Below, piece after piece: positions 47,740 through 58,263 of a stretch of DNA of 64,000 nucleotides (position 1 is the stretch's first letter; every line of letters begins with the position of its first letter). The stretch is from Rhynchopus euleeides (Eukaryota; Euglenozoa; Diplonemea; Diplonemida; Diplonemidae). The position numbers were made by a program, and so were the translations under genes. The notes under the pieces were generated by a model. The model worked only from the letters and a program-made list of their open reading frames with translations, was not told the origin of the DNA and did no database searches. The stretch lies in contig OY723279.1 in the NCBI GenBank assembly GCA_963210315.1, positions 1,302,001 through 1,366,000 on the forward strand, given 5' to 3'.

Positions 47740-48640
47740 CAGTGTGTGTGTGTGTGTGTGTGGTTATAAAGTTTTAAGGCGGTGTCGCCCTGCACGGGCA
47801 GTAGCACCTCCCCTTCAGTATCGCACTCCCGAAGGATTCCCCAACACGGCGTGACACCGGTTTCGACGCGTACTCTTCGTACCCCTCCCCCCGGCCGCGT
47901 CTCTTCAGCGAAGAACCGGGGATAATCGGACCAGGGCTAGCTAAACCCTGGTGGTGTCACGGGTGGGGTTGGAGAGGGAGAAAAAGGAAGAAATGAAGTT
48001 GCGAAAAAGTCAAACACTGACACGTGAAATCAATAAAAAGGGTGGTATATATCGCCCCCTTGCTGCGACGTAGACACTAAATAGTCAGGCCGCTTCAAGA
48101 GTCTTGAGGGCTTGTGTGTGTGTGTGTGTGTGTTGAAACCAGTTTTAAGGCGGTGTCTGGCTAGCGCAACCTTTCTCGACAGAAGCACCTCCCCTCACGT
48201 CCGTCACTTCGTGAGGCTTACCCCCTACGTGGCCCCAGTTTCGTTCGTACTCACGTACTCCCTCCACTGGCCGAACTCATCAGCGTGAACCAGCTTCCTT
48301 GGAACTCAGGGTGATCAAGTCCTGAGCGGAGCCACGCAGGGGGGTAATAAGGAAAAAGAAGACACGGAACGACTCACAACCCGAAAATAAGAATGAAAGG
48401 TCTGCCTGTTCTGGGTGCGGAGTGGGCACTGTTCAACCCAACCGCTGGAAAACCGTCCCAGGCTTGTGTGTGTGTGTGTGTGTGTTAATCACTTTTTAGG
48501 TGGGTTAACCCTGCACGGGTCCTAGCCCACCCTGTGTGTGTGTGGTTATCAAGTTTTAAGGCGGTGTCGCCCTGCACGGGCAGAAGCACCTCCCCTTCAG
48601 TATCGCACTCCCGAAGGATTCCCCAACACGAATCAGCGCA
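47740..48640 (+). repeat. Serial (GT)n plus tttaaggcggtgt repeats
   Basis: Four times a GT microsatellite or gtgtgtggtta is followed by tttt(a)aggcggtgt-like sequence and a hairpin gccctgcacgggc, then agcacctcccct: near 47745-47846, 48114-48220, 48466-48530 and 48533-48630. The first and last are close to identical over about 90 bp. Confidence 0.65.
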
Positions 48641-48880
48641 CAAGCAAATGCCGATCTCGGCCGCACCACTTGCCCGAATAGCGAAGACCACCTCTGTCTG
48701 CTGTTGTGCTGCTGCTCCAAGCTGCAGCATGGTGCATCCCGTAGCACTTGCGGACAATGGTGTCGACTTGATGCCCCCGCCATGCCTCCCCTTCTGTCGA
48801 CTCGATCCCTCCCCTTTGCATTGTTCAGCTTCGGGCAACACAGAGGCGACTCCACAACAAAGGCTGTGAGATTTGCTCTA

Positions 48881-49201
48881 TTTGATTTGCCCCGTCTCTC
48901 TTTTGACCTTCTGTTTCTTCGGAACCGCACGCATCATTCTTTGCCCCGTCTCTCTTTTACTCCTCTTGTTCTCCTCTTTTACTCCTCAGGGGGTCTTCGC
49001 TACGGAGTGACCGTCAGTCTTCTCATCACACCCTCAATCAGCTGACGACCGTCAGTGCATTTTGGTGAATTCCCTGTTGAATTAGCTGAAAACTGACGGA
49101 GATTGACGGAGGATAACGGCCAGCGAAGACCCCCTCAAACTCTTTTGATTTGCCCCGTCTCTCTTTTGACCCTCTGTTTCTTCGGAACCGCACGCATCAT
49201 T
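48881..49201. mobile_element. TIR element (48989-49134) between 58-bp direct repeats
   Basis: The element has ends gggggtcttcgct and agcgaagaccccc (13 bp, perfect). Flanking it, 48881-48938 and 49144-49201 are direct repeats differing at one or two bases (tttgatttgccccgtctctc and further). The paralogous block at 60300-60370 has one copy of the repeat and no element. Confidence 0.7.
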
Positions 49202-49249
49202 TTTTTCGGTGGCCTTTACGCACACGACCTTCGCGCGGAAAGTGTCATT

Positions 49250-49390
49250 CAGCTCTGCCAAACGTGCTCTACACACCACCCCCTTCATCAGGCAAGTGGG
49301 TTTGTAAGTGTGTGTCGAAGCGTCAACGCATCAAACGAAGTATCAACAGTAGAGAAAGAGCGGCAGAGTTGAAGTGACCTTTTTTTTCAA
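49250..49390 (+). repeat. SINE-like dispersed element
   Basis: Left block ccaaacgtgctctacacacc, core gtcgaagcgtcaacgcatca, right end agagcggcagagttgaagtg followed by a T run. Confidence 0.6.
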
Positions 49391-50100
49391 AGCAGAACGC
49401 AGCTTTGTCTTTTGTCTTGCCCACAAAAGACTCGTGGAACCGTTCGGTTCCCCCTGCCCTCTTCAGCAGTGTAGCAATTGCTGTTGCAACGCTTATCCTT
49501 CAGAGCTTGGCGTGGGCCTCACCCTGCGCCAGGCGGACGTGCCTCCGCGTGAAGCGCACTGGGGGAGAGGAGGGGGGGGGGGGATCCACGCCCTACACCA
49601 CTGCCGAGGACATGCGAGTGACTCACCAACCCCGCCCTCCCACCCGCCGCCCCGCCTCCCACCAGCAGGGAAATTCCTAACTATCGACCCATCGACCCAC
49701 CAAAACCGGTTCCCCACTATTACTTTACAACATATCTGGTGTAGTGACTACAAAAAGGACGAACATTGCAAGAGGGTGCTGGGAGAGTTGCTTTTTCATT
49801 CACTCTCGACGATCAAACCCCCCCACTTTTTCCATCGACCCACCGAATTCCTGACCGTGCCCTGCTCTCGTTTTGAGTGCCTATCAGCAGCGCTAAGTCG
49901 TACATCGCCGTACTGGGCTGTGCCAGTCCCTAACCCCGTCCCCGTGTCGCAGGGCAGTGGGTGGCCACGGGGTGGATTCCCTAACACCCCACCCAGAGAG
50001 GCCGGGTACAGGAAGTGTCCCCAATAATTCTGGATTTGAAAAATGAGCTCACTATGCTAAACTGGGCCCAACTCCCCACACCCTTTTTTTGGTCATTTCA

Positions 50101-50266
50101 GGTTCAGCCGCCCCCCCCTCCCTCCTGTCCACCTCATCCCTGGTGACAGGGTTGAGCATGCAGTAGGCACGGTTGCCCCAGGGCGGACCGGACTGCCTCA
50201 GAGCGAGGCATTGCAGTCACTCATCTCACGCACACCCGACAGGTAGACACGTTGTGCGCAGCCACA
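50101..50266 (+). promoter_or_regulatory. Conserved 5' block of the WD40 mosaic genes (second locus)
   Basis: Shares the C-rich tract, the gcggaccggactgcctcaga segment and the cacacccgacag acceptor-like end with 38439-38605; the sequence further upstream is unrelated. Confidence 0.5.
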
Positions 50267-51457
50267 ATGCGGCAATCACGCTTGCTGGCAGTGCTGGCGA
50301 TTGGAACATGCATCTCTGCGACGCCGGCACCACCGACGCCAGCACCTGCGACGCCAGCACCACCGACACCAGCGCCACCGACGCCAGCACCTGCGACGCC
50401 AGCACCACCGACGCCAGCACCAGATACACCAGCACCAGCGACGCCAGCACCACCGACGCCAGCACCACATACACCAGCACCACCGACGCCAGCATCAGGG
50501 GCATGCCCGGGTGGTGCAGGGCCGGAGTGCATCGCAGAGCTTGCAAGGGGTCCCGGAGACCCGTACCGTGTCGCAGTTTCACCTGACGACACGTTGGCTG
50601 CAGTTGCAGCGAGGAAGACCGGATTGCATGTGTACAATGTGTCAACAGGTGCTGCTGTCACAGTGCCCTCCTACCCTTCTGCAGAGCAACCTGCATTCTC
50701 CCCTGTTGGCGACAAAGTGGCGGTGGCATTGGAGGTGACATTGTGGGATGGTGGGGTGGCTGTCGTCAGCTTGAGCAGCGGGACGGAACTGTGGTCCGAC
50801 ACCACGACGGGGCCTTGCTATTGTGTTGCATACTCACCAGACGGGACGCGTGTTGCCTCTGGGCACGATGACGGCAACGTCTACATCTGGGATGCAACGA
50901 CAGGTGCCTTGCTGCTGACCCTCACTGGGGGGCATACCGCTGATGTTCTATCGGTGACGTACACCGTTGACGGGGGAAGACTCATCAGTGGGGCTCGGGA
51001 CAACAAGGTCGTTGTGTGGGATGCAAAGACTGGGACTGTTCTCAAGACTCTTACAGATCAGAAAAGCAGTGTTCACGCCACCCAGGTGTCACCAGATGGG
51101 CTGTACTTCGCGAGTATAGGTTACCTGTCACGCGACGCCGTTCACATCTACAAGCTGAGTGACTACTCCCTGCACAAGAGGATTCTAAAGGAGCTGTATA
51201 CTTTGGGCTTTTCCATCAACCACGACTCGAGCAAGCTGGTGGTGGTCGGATATGGTATCATGAAGGTTTACATGGTGGAGAGCGGGAGACGGGCACAGTC
51301 CTACACCATGCCGACCTCACAGACAGAAGCAGTGTCGTACTTCCACAAAAGTGACACCATCATCACTGCTGAGTGGGTGAGCAGCAATGCCGGCATCCAG
51401 CTGTGGGAAGACCCCGCAACACCTTCCCCTTCACCAGGCTGCAGTTGCAGCGCTTGA
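50267..51457 (+). CDS. Secreted short-stalk P beta-propeller mosaic protein, 5' part before a frame break
   Basis: Starts [20 protein letters not shown] like its paralogues. A short stalk of about 55 residues ([14 protein letters not shown] pattern, 12-bp repeats of gacgccagcacc) is followed by one complete P module ending GIQLWEDPATPSPSP. The frame then stops at 51457 because about 101 bp present in the 34062 gene between P modules (equivalent to 35964-36064) are missing. As it stands the product is a 396-aa secreted single propeller, which could still fold. No C module follows. Confidence 0.75.
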   Translation: MRQSRLLAVLAIGTCISATPAPPTPAPATPAPPTPAPPTPAPATPAPPTPAPDTPAPATPAPPTPAPHTPAPPTPASGACPGGAGPECIAELARGPGDPYRVAVSPDDTLAAVAARKTGLHVYNVSTGAAVTVPSYPSAEQPAFSPVGDKVAVALEVTLWDGGVAVVSLSSGTELWSDTTTGPCYCVAYSPDGTRVASGHDDGNVYIWDATTGALLLTLTGGHTADVLSVTYTVDGGRLISGARDNKVVVWDAKTGTVLKTLTDQKSSVHATQVSPDGLYFASIGYLSRDAVHIYKLSDYSLHKRILKELYTLGFSINHDSSKLVVVGYGIMKVYMVESGRRAQSYTMPTSQTEAVSYFHKSDTIITAEWVSSNAGIQLWEDPATPSPSPGCSCSA

Positions 51458-52304
51458 CACCGGTTTTCATGTGTACAATGTGGCAACAGGTGCTGTTGTC
51501 ACAGTGCCCTCCTACCCTTCTGCACTGGAAGCTGCATTCTCCCCTGATGGCGACAAAGTGGCGGTGGCATTGGAGTCTGGTGGGGTGGCTGTCGTCAGCT
51601 TGAGCAGCGGGACGGAACTGTGGCGCGACAACAGGAAGGGGCCTTGCCTTTCTGTTGCATACTCACCAGACGGGACACGTGTTGCCTCTGGGCACAGTGG
51701 TGGGTACTATGACAACAGGATCCACATCTGGAATGCGACGACAGGTGGCTTCGTGAAGGAGCTCCTTGACCCCCTGGGTCATCTTACTTCGGTTTCCACC
51801 TTGGCGTACACCGTTGACGGGGGAAGACTCATCAGTGGGTCGCGGGACAGCAGGGTCGCTGTGTGGGATATGCACACTGGCAAGATTCTTAAGACTCTGA
51901 GAGATTCCACAACCGAAGTTCTGGACATCCAGGTGTCACCAGATGGGCTGTACTTCGCGAGTGTGGATTCCCGGTTCGAGGACACTGTTAACATCTACAA
52001 TCTGAGTGACTACTCCCTGATCAAGAAGATTAATCCTGAGGCAGATTACAAGGGTGTTTCCTTCAACCACGACTGGAGCAAGCTGGCGGTGGTTGGAGAT
52101 TATCGCTGTAGAGAGGGGCGCATGAAGGTTTACATGGTGGAGAGCGGGACCCTGGCACAGTCCTACCTCCTGCAGTCCCTAACGTCGCGTGCAGTGTCGT
52201 ACTTCCACAAAAGTGACACCATCATCACTGCTGAGTATTTGAGCAGCAATGCCGGCATCCAGCTGTGGGAAGACCTCGCAACACCTGCACCCACCCAAAT
52301 GTAG
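51438..52304 (+). pseudogene. Second P propeller of the 50267 gene, out of frame
   Basis: Continues at the [18 protein letters not shown] position of a P module, lacking its first 35 residues including the Cys pair and ELARG, and runs to [18 protein letters not shown] before a stop. It contains an unusual insertion in one blade (SGHSGGYYDNRIHIWNATTG). The rest of the frame is intact, so the break is recent, or an assembly error, or bypassed by frameshifting. An unseen intron is unlikely because no GT-AG pair restores the missing residues. Confidence 0.65.
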
Positions 52305-52496
52305 TTGGCAGCGCTTTGGGTGACAACCACACCCCTTTACTTTGTGTGTGATCGAGATAGTGGAAGCGATCAACAAGTACAACCACTCTCTCTGAGATCT
52401 CAGAATGTTTACCTCGCCCCTTTTCCCTTTTCTATCCTCCGACACAAATCAGAGACTCAAGAATTTTAGAACGTAAATGTTATGGAACGGGCCCAT

Positions 52497-52568
52497 TTTC
52501 TCGCACCACCGTCGCCCACCCTCGACCACCGTCGACCACTCTCGCCCACCCTCGCCCACCCTCGCCCA
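52497..52568 (-). repeat. Decamer minisatellite, G-quadruplex-prone on the minus strand
   Basis: Repeats of cgcccaccct/cgaccaccgt; the minus strand reads gggcgagggtgggcgagggt. A second, more diverged array lies at 52973-53044. Confidence 0.7.
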
Positions 52569-54049
52569 AGTTGGCTGTTTTCTGGTGGGTTTTGTACCGT
52601 ACTTGGGCATTACGCCCTCTTGTGTCCCACCACTTCCTCCTGGACCAGCCACAGCCAATCCAAAGTATACCCATCGAGCCCACCAAACCGCGGCAGCACT
52701 GGTGGGTCTGGAGGCAGCGATGGTCACGGGAGTGGAGACAGATACCCCATGGCCAAAATGACCCCACCACGATCCGCACAGATCCCAAACGTTCAAAAGA
52801 ACGGGGTTTTGGAAAATCCGTGAGTGGGGGTCCCGCTGGGTGGGTGGGGTGGGGCGGCGAGCTGCCTCCTAGTCACCTGCAAAAGTGCCTGAACCAGACC
52901 TGTACTTCATGGGTGAAGTTAAATGACGAGCGAGCGGTGAACCTACCGCGGGGCCCAGGTTGGCCCACCACCCGCCCGCCCACCGTCGGTCACCGTCGCC
53001 CGCCCTCGCCCGCATTCGCCCGCCCCCGCCCACCCTCGCCCAGAGGCGGCTTGTTTTAGGTCAAGTTCGGCGTAGCCAACTGAGGAAACTTTCTGTGCCT
53101 TTAGCTGGATCGTGCGTCCCCACTCACACCACTTCATCAGACCGGGGAGTTGCTTCTGTCGTAAGGCAGTAATCAGCGCTTGGCCAACAGTACAACGTCG
53201 TCAGCCTGCGGAGTTGCTTCTGTTTTGCCCGGTATTCTTCGATAGAGAAGACGCGTTTTGATATTTTTCCCAGCCCTGTCGTGTGTTGCCCCAGGCAGGT
53301 CCAGCCAGTGTCCCATGCATCGTGACCGGTGCCACAGGGGCTGGCCCACGCCGGTTGTCTGCGCTCTTTTCACATTGCGACCCCGACACCTGTGTGGGCC
53401 ACCCCAGTGCCCATGCACCTGCATGCCGCTCCCCGCACTTGTGGTCCAGCCACACTGGGCGACACAACGCGACAGGGTCCTCACCCCTCCCTACCACGCC
53501 CCAACCGATGTGCCTATTGGCAGAGCTCCGTTCCCCACCACCACCCCCACGCCCTCCCGCCCTCCCAGGCCGACCAGCCCCCACCGAACCCGCACCCCAC
53601 GCTGCAGCGAATGTGGGACTCCCTGAGTTTGTCCCTGACAGTGTGGTGAAGGCAGCGGGGCAAGTTCCAAGTGGGGTGGATTGGAGGTGTGAAGGAAGTG
53701 TGTGCATGGCAGCAGATACCGCCTCAAGAGGGAGGGAAGGATACACCTTTGTGTGTGTATGTTGACCGCATTTGGAATATCTTGACCATGTGTTGTGCGG
53801 ACAGTCGTGCTCACAGCAGCGAACAAGTACCACATCCATTGAATCATGCCTGTGGACCGCTCGGACCTGTGAGGCGGAATGCATCGATAAGGGAAAGTGA
53901 TAGTTATTTGCCGTCACGCAGTCTGCTGTTGTGCTGCTGCTCCGAGCTGCAGCATGGTGCATCCCGTAGCACTTGCAGAAGACGGCTGCAGCATGCTCCC
54001 AGCTGCAGCCCGCATCACTTGCAGGCGAGAGTGCCGACTTGATCCCCCA

Positions 54050-54216
54050 AGGTTCAGCCGCCCCCCCCTCCCTCCTGTCCACCTCATCCCTGGTGGCAGG
54101 GTTGAACATGCAATGGATACGGTTGCCCCAGGGCGGACCGGACTGCCTCAGAGCGAGGCATTGCAGTCACTCATCTCACGCACACCCGACAGGTAGACAC
54201 GTTGTGCGCAGCCACA
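54050..54216 (+). promoter_or_regulatory. Conserved 5' block of the WD40 mosaic genes (third locus)
   Basis: Almost identical to 38439-38605 (C-rich tract, cctggtggcag, cacacccgacag), and the identity extends about 800 bp further upstream. Confidence 0.5.
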
Positions 54217-56934
54217 ATGCGGCAATCACGCTTGCTGGCAGTGCTGGCAATTGGGACATGCATCTCTGCGACGCCGGCGCCGGACACACCGCTGCCGGCT
54301 GGCAGGTCCTTTGCACCACCCACAGTGTCGCCACCGACGGCTGCACCAGCGACACCTCTGCCTCCTGGCAGTTCTTTCGCACCACCCACAGTGTCGCCAC
54401 CGACGCCAGCACCAGCGACACCTCTGCCTCCTGGCAGGTCCTTTGCACCTCCCACAGTGTCGCCACCGACGGCTGCGCCAGCGACGCCTGGCGCGTCCTT
54501 CACACCACCTACAGTGGCACCACCGACGCCAGCACCAGAGACGCCAGCACCTGCGACGCCAGCACCACCGACGCCAGCACCAGCGACGCCAGCACCTGCG
54601 ACGCCAGCACCAGAGACGCCAGCACCTGCGACGCCAGTACCACGGACGCGGGTACCACCGTCGCGGGCACCACCGACGCCAGCACCAGAGACGCCAGCAC
54701 CTGCGACGCCAGCACCACCGACGCCAGCACCAGAGACGCCAGCACCTGCGACGCCAGCACCACCGACGCGGGCACCACCGACGCCAGCACCACCGACGCC
54801 TCTGCCGCCTGGCAGTTCTTTTGCACCTCCCTCAGTGGCACCGGCGACGCCGCTGCCTCCTGGCATGTCCTTCGCACCACCCACAGTGGCACCCCCGACG
54901 CCGGCTCCGCCTCTACTCCCACCATGCCCGTTCCGTGCAGGGCCGGAGTGCATCGCAGAGCTTGCAAGGGGCCCCGAAGACCCGCGCCGTGTCGCAGTTT
55001 CGCCTGACGACACGTTGGCTGCAGTTGCAGCGAGGAAGACCGGATTGCATGTGTACAATGTGACAACAGGTGCTGCTGTCACAGTGCCCTCCTACCCTTC
55101 TGCAGAGCAACCTGCATTCTCCCCTGATGGCGACAACGTGGCGGTGGCATTGGAGGTGACATTGTGGGATGGTGGGGTGGCTGTCGTCAGCTTGAGCAGC
55201 GGGACGGAACTGTGGTCCGACACCACGACGGGGCCTTGCTATTGTGTTGCATACTCACCAGACGGGACACGTCTTGCCTCTGGGCACGAGGACGGCAGGA
55301 TCTACATCTGGAATGCCGCGACAGGTGCCTTGCTGCTGACCCTCACTGGGGGTCACACCGGTGATGTTCTATCCTTGACGTACACCGTTGACGGGGGAAG
55401 ACTCATCAGTGGGTCGCGGGACAACAAGGTCGTTGTGTGGGATGCAGCGACTGGGACTGTCCTCAAGACTCTTACAGATCAGAAAAGCGATGTTGACGTC
55501 ACCCAGGTGTCACCAGATGGACTGTACTTCGCGAGTATGGGTTCCCTGACACGCGACGCCGTTCACATCTACAAGCTGAGTGACTACTCCCTGCACAAGA
55601 GGATTCTAAAGGAGCTGTTTGCTCACGGCTTTTCCTTCAACCACGACTCGAGCAAGCTGGTGGTGGTCGGATACGGGTACTTGCAGATGGTGTACATGGT
55701 GGAGAGCGGGAGCCTGGCACAGTCCTACACCATGCCGACCTACGCTACACAAGCAGTGTCGTACTTCCACAAAAGTGACACCATCATCACTGCTGAGTGG
55801 GTGAGCAGCAATGCCGGCGTCCACCTGTGGGAAGACCTCGCAACAGCTGCCCCTGGGACGGCTGCGCCTGCTACGCCTGCACCCGCACCCGGAACGCCGT
55901 TGCCTCCGACACCCACACCCGTGACACCCGTGCCGGTGAGCTGTGTCGAAGCAGACACCCTCGCTAGTGCGTGCCGTGCCGGGGCGTCTCGGGACTGCGT
56001 GCTGCTGATCCAACACTCTGGGCGCGTGCTGAGCGTGGGCTATTCAGCAGACGGGACACAGATCGCGGCCGGAGGGTCGGACGGTGTGGTTCGTGTGTTC
56101 AGCGCTGCCACGGGGGCGCAGCTGCGGTCGCTCGGATGCGGCGGTTTTGCCGCGCACGACGTGGCCTTCTCGCCGGACGGAGGGCGTATTGCTGCGGGCG
56201 GAGTTGGTGGGCGTGCTGTGCTGTGTGACGCCACCACCGGGGCGGTGCTGCTGGAGCTGGAGCAGGGGGGCGCGGGGGCGGAACCTGTGCGGCGCGTGCG
56301 GTTCTCGCCGGACGGACGGCTGGTCGTGGTCGCTGGGGCGGGGCAGGTGACGCGCGTGCACGACGCCGTGACCGGGGTGCGGCCGCATCAGGTTGTCTAC
56401 AGGCACGCGCGCGAGGTGGCGTTTGTGCCTCCTGCGGCTGGTGGGGGTGGGTCAGTGGCGCGCGTTGCCGCCGTGATGGCGGGGATGGTGCACGCAGAGA
56501 CGGACGAGGCGGTGCACGTCTTCGCTGTGGACAACGGGCAGCAGGATGCGGCGGTGGTGTCTGTTGGGGCACGTGTCACGGCGCTGTCCTTCTCCCCGAG
56601 CGGGGACGAGCTTGCGCGTGGGATGGACGACGGGACGGTGCGTGTGGGGCTGTGGGCGGGCAGCAGCGCTGAGAGCGCCCCCAGCGAGCGCCTGCGCCTG
56701 CAACACCCGTCCGGAATCGTGTTCGACGTGCAGCACTCGCCTGACGGGCGCCTCGTTGCCGCTGCCGGGGTGGGCCCGGTGGCGGTGTGGGGCACCAGCA
56801 CCGGGGCCCAGGTGGCAGCGCTTCTGGGCCACACGGGTGGTGTGCACCGCCTCAGCTTCTCCCCCAACGGCACACGTGTGGCCACCGTAGGCCACGACGG
56901 CCAGCTGCTTGTGTGGGACGTCTCCGGGCTGTGA
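54217..56934 (+). CDS. Secreted stalk-P-C beta-propeller mosaic protein, 905 aa
   Basis: Signal peptide as in the 38606 gene. The stalk (about residues 22-235) begins with the same [17 protein letters not shown]-type units and then switches to [14 protein letters not shown] units like those of the 50267 gene, so it is itself a mosaic. One P module lies at about 54925-55835, a short linker, and the C propeller at 55936-56934, nearly identical to 42355-43348, with a few replacements such as N to D after ASR near its start. P here is closest to that of the 50267 gene (shared VALEVTLWDGGVAVV insertion and [20 protein letters not shown]), whereas stalk start and C match the 38606 gene: clear reassortment. 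Ends VWDVSGL with no anchor. Extracellular recognition or matrix role is inferred only. Confidence 0.88.
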   Translation: MRQSRLLAVLAIGTCISATPAPDTPLPAGRSFAPPTVSPPTAAPATPLPPGSSFAPPTVSPPTPAPATPLPPGRSFAPPTVSPPTAAPATPGASFTPPTVAPPTPAPETPAPATPAPPTPAPATPAPATPAPETPAPATPVPRTRVPPSRAPPTPAPETPAPATPAPPTPAPETPAPATPAPPTRAPPTPAPPTPLPPGSSFAPPSVAPATPLPPGMSFAPPTVAPPTPAPPLLPPCPFRAGPECIAELARGPEDPRRVAVSPDDTLAAVAARKTGLHVYNVTTGAAVTVPSYPSAEQPAFSPDGDNVAVALEVTLWDGGVAVVSLSSGTELWSDTTTGPCYCVAYSPDGTRLASGHEDGRIYIWNAATGALLLTLTGGHTGDVLSLTYTVDGGRLISGSRDNKVVVWDAATGTVLKTLTDQKSDVDVTQVSPDGLYFASMGSLTRDAVHIYKLSDYSLHKRILKELFAHGFSFNHDSSKLVVVGYGYLQMVYMVESGSLAQSYTMPTYATQAVSYFHKSDTIITAEWVSSNAGVHLWEDLATAAPGTAAPATPAPAPGTPLPPTPTPVTPVPVSCVEADTLASACRAGASRDCVLLIQHSGRVLSVGYSADGTQIAAGGSDGVVRVFSAATGAQLRSLGCGGFAAHDVAFSPDGGRIAAGGVGGRAVLCDATTGAVLLELEQGGAGAEPVRRVRFSPDGRLVVVAGAGQVTRVHDAVTGVRPHQVVYRHAREVAFVPPAAGGGGSVARVAAVMAGMVHAETDEAVHVFAVDNGQQDAAVVSVGARVTALSFSPSGDELARGMDDGTVRVGLWAGSSAESAPSERLRLQHPSGIVFDVQHSPDGRLVAAAGVGPVAVWGTSTGAQVAALLGHTGGVHRLSFSPNGTRVATVGHDGQLLVWDVSGL
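55936..56934 (+). repeat. C propeller module, near-identical to 42355-43348
   Basis: About 1 kb with only scattered substitutions. Both copies share the linker end [16 protein letters not shown] and the first ~28 bp after the stop (tctctgaagccagctgccat), then diverge abruptly. Confidence 0.88.
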
Positions 56935-57587
56935 TCTCTGAAGCCAGCTGCCATTCTTGTGCTCCCTGCTACTGCCTACCGGATCCAACCGCACAAGACG
57001 CCTGTACAAACTGTGAGCTCTTTCAGCACAGCGGCCGCTACTTTCCACATGTGGCGGGACTGCACTGAGGAGCATCCCCTCTGGCACAACTTTGAATGCA
57101 TTCGGAGGCGAAGCAAAGTGTCATGACGAAGTCACCAACCTGCTGAATTGAACGAAGTTCACCGAGGGTACCCCGAGAGGGTGTCACCCCCCTCGACCCA
57201 CGACCCTCGAGGGTGTTCAAAACAATGTATGGCCCACTTTTCTTCGACCTAAAGAAAAACACAAGCGGCGCCCTTTTTTCCCCGAAACTCTGGCGGCTGC
57301 TTTTTCTTTGCGGGGAGATTGGCTGAACATTGAATATCGCCCGCTACCACGGTATGTCACGTGTGATTTGCCCAATTTGTCGAGTGTATCCCCATGCATG
57401 CCTGTCCATGGTAGACGTGTGATTTGTTTCCGCCGTTGTCTGAGTGTATGCTGCATTGCGTTGGTGCCCTAACTCCACCGCACCACATACCAACGTGCGC
57501 AATTCGCCGAAGCTAACGGCAGCCATCCGGTTAAATAGTGCCCATTTTCGGGTTCCGGCCAATTCTAAATACCGTAAACGGAAAAAG

Positions 57588-57655
57588 GGTGGACCGTAAA
57601 AATGTTCCAAGTTCCCAAAAAAAGGCCAAACGTTCCATCTTTTTTACGGTCCACC
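57588..57655. mobile_element. Fold-back element family 2, copy 1
   Basis: 68 bp with ends ggtggaccgtaaaaatgttc and a right end gttccatcttttttacggtccacc; the arms pair over about 15 bp plus a ggaac/gttcc extension. Confidence 0.7.
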
Positions 57656-58029
57656 ATTTATTGGGACTGAATATGGAAAAGACAATGCGTTTTTCGCCCG
57701 CGGGCTGGTGGGTTGCGGGGCGCGGACTGCGGCCTCCACGCCGCAGACACCCACACGTAGGCCTCCCGACCTCCCAGCTTTGGACCCTCCCTCCACCACC
57801 GCAACCAACACCAGCAAGAGAAGCAAGTCCTCCCTGTGTGTGGAAAAGGCACGATCACCACCACTCCTCGAGACTCACCCACCACCACACCTCGAGAAGT
57901 GTAGTACCATGCAAGGAGCATTCCGGTAGAAGTAAAAGTAGAACCTGCTGCACGAGCCCACAAAAGCAGCCACAGTACGGCAGGGCGCGCAGACAGAAGC
58001 TGAGACCACCGGGCTCCCTCCAGATGTAA

Positions 58030-58225
58030 ATTCGTGAATCAGTGCCTGGAAAATTCAGGGAAATCGTACTCCTTTAGTGTAGTACACCCTGCAGTAACTG
58101 TGGGAGAACAGTTCCCGGACGATGGTGAGCGCACACTCTGTGCGAGGCCCTGTGGTGTTAATCCTGCAGCTTCAGTCGTACGATTTCCTTGGTTCCTTCG
58201 CGACTTCGTCGCGAAGGAACTCGTA
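58030..58225 (-). repeat. Inverted copy of the atcgtac repeat, with perfect hairpin
   Basis: Reverse complement resembles 59251-59460: gggaactgttctcccacagt, gggtgt and aaaggagtacgattt are shared. Ends atcgtac/gtacgat form short inverted repeats. The hairpin gttccttcgcga-cttcg-tcgcgaaggaac (58192-58220) is perfect. Confidence 0.55.
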
Positions 58226-58263
58226 AAAAAAACCGCCAAGTCCACGATCCCAACCGTAAAATA

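Larger units (their letters stand above)
43349..50266. other. Long repeat-rich intergenic region (partly duplicated at 57000-60670)
   Basis: No gene recognised. Left to right it holds: a repeat with actttctgtgcctttagctg (43527-43620), family-1 TIR element (43733-43875), GC hairpin (43962-43980), GC-palindromic repeat (44131-44182), three hairpins (44601-44776), the 165-bp repeat (45075-45239), a block shared with 57000-57520 (45240-46023) carrying two gtgtttaagtcccc fold-backs, a diverged family-7 copy, blocks shared with 58750-59100, a family-1 element (47249-47429), GT microsatellites with tttaaggcggtgt repeats (47740-48640), a TIR element (48989-49134), a SINE-like element and a block shared with 60430-60670. 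49690-50100 shows nothing identifiable. Confidence 0.65.
52305..54216. other. Intergenic region; right half duplicates 37640-38605
   Basis: Contains two G-rich (minus strand) decamer minisatellites (52497-52568, 52973-53044), a segment related to 37020-37150, the repeat with aactttctgtgcctttagct (53087-53153) and, from about 53230, a near-identical copy of the upstream region of the 38606 gene. No gene seen. Confidence 0.65.

Noticed and set aside
49493-49717. Minus-strand frame rich in Gly, with a similar one at 60503-60877
   Set aside because: Lies in the duplicated intergenic block; the two frames diverge at their ends and have no domain.
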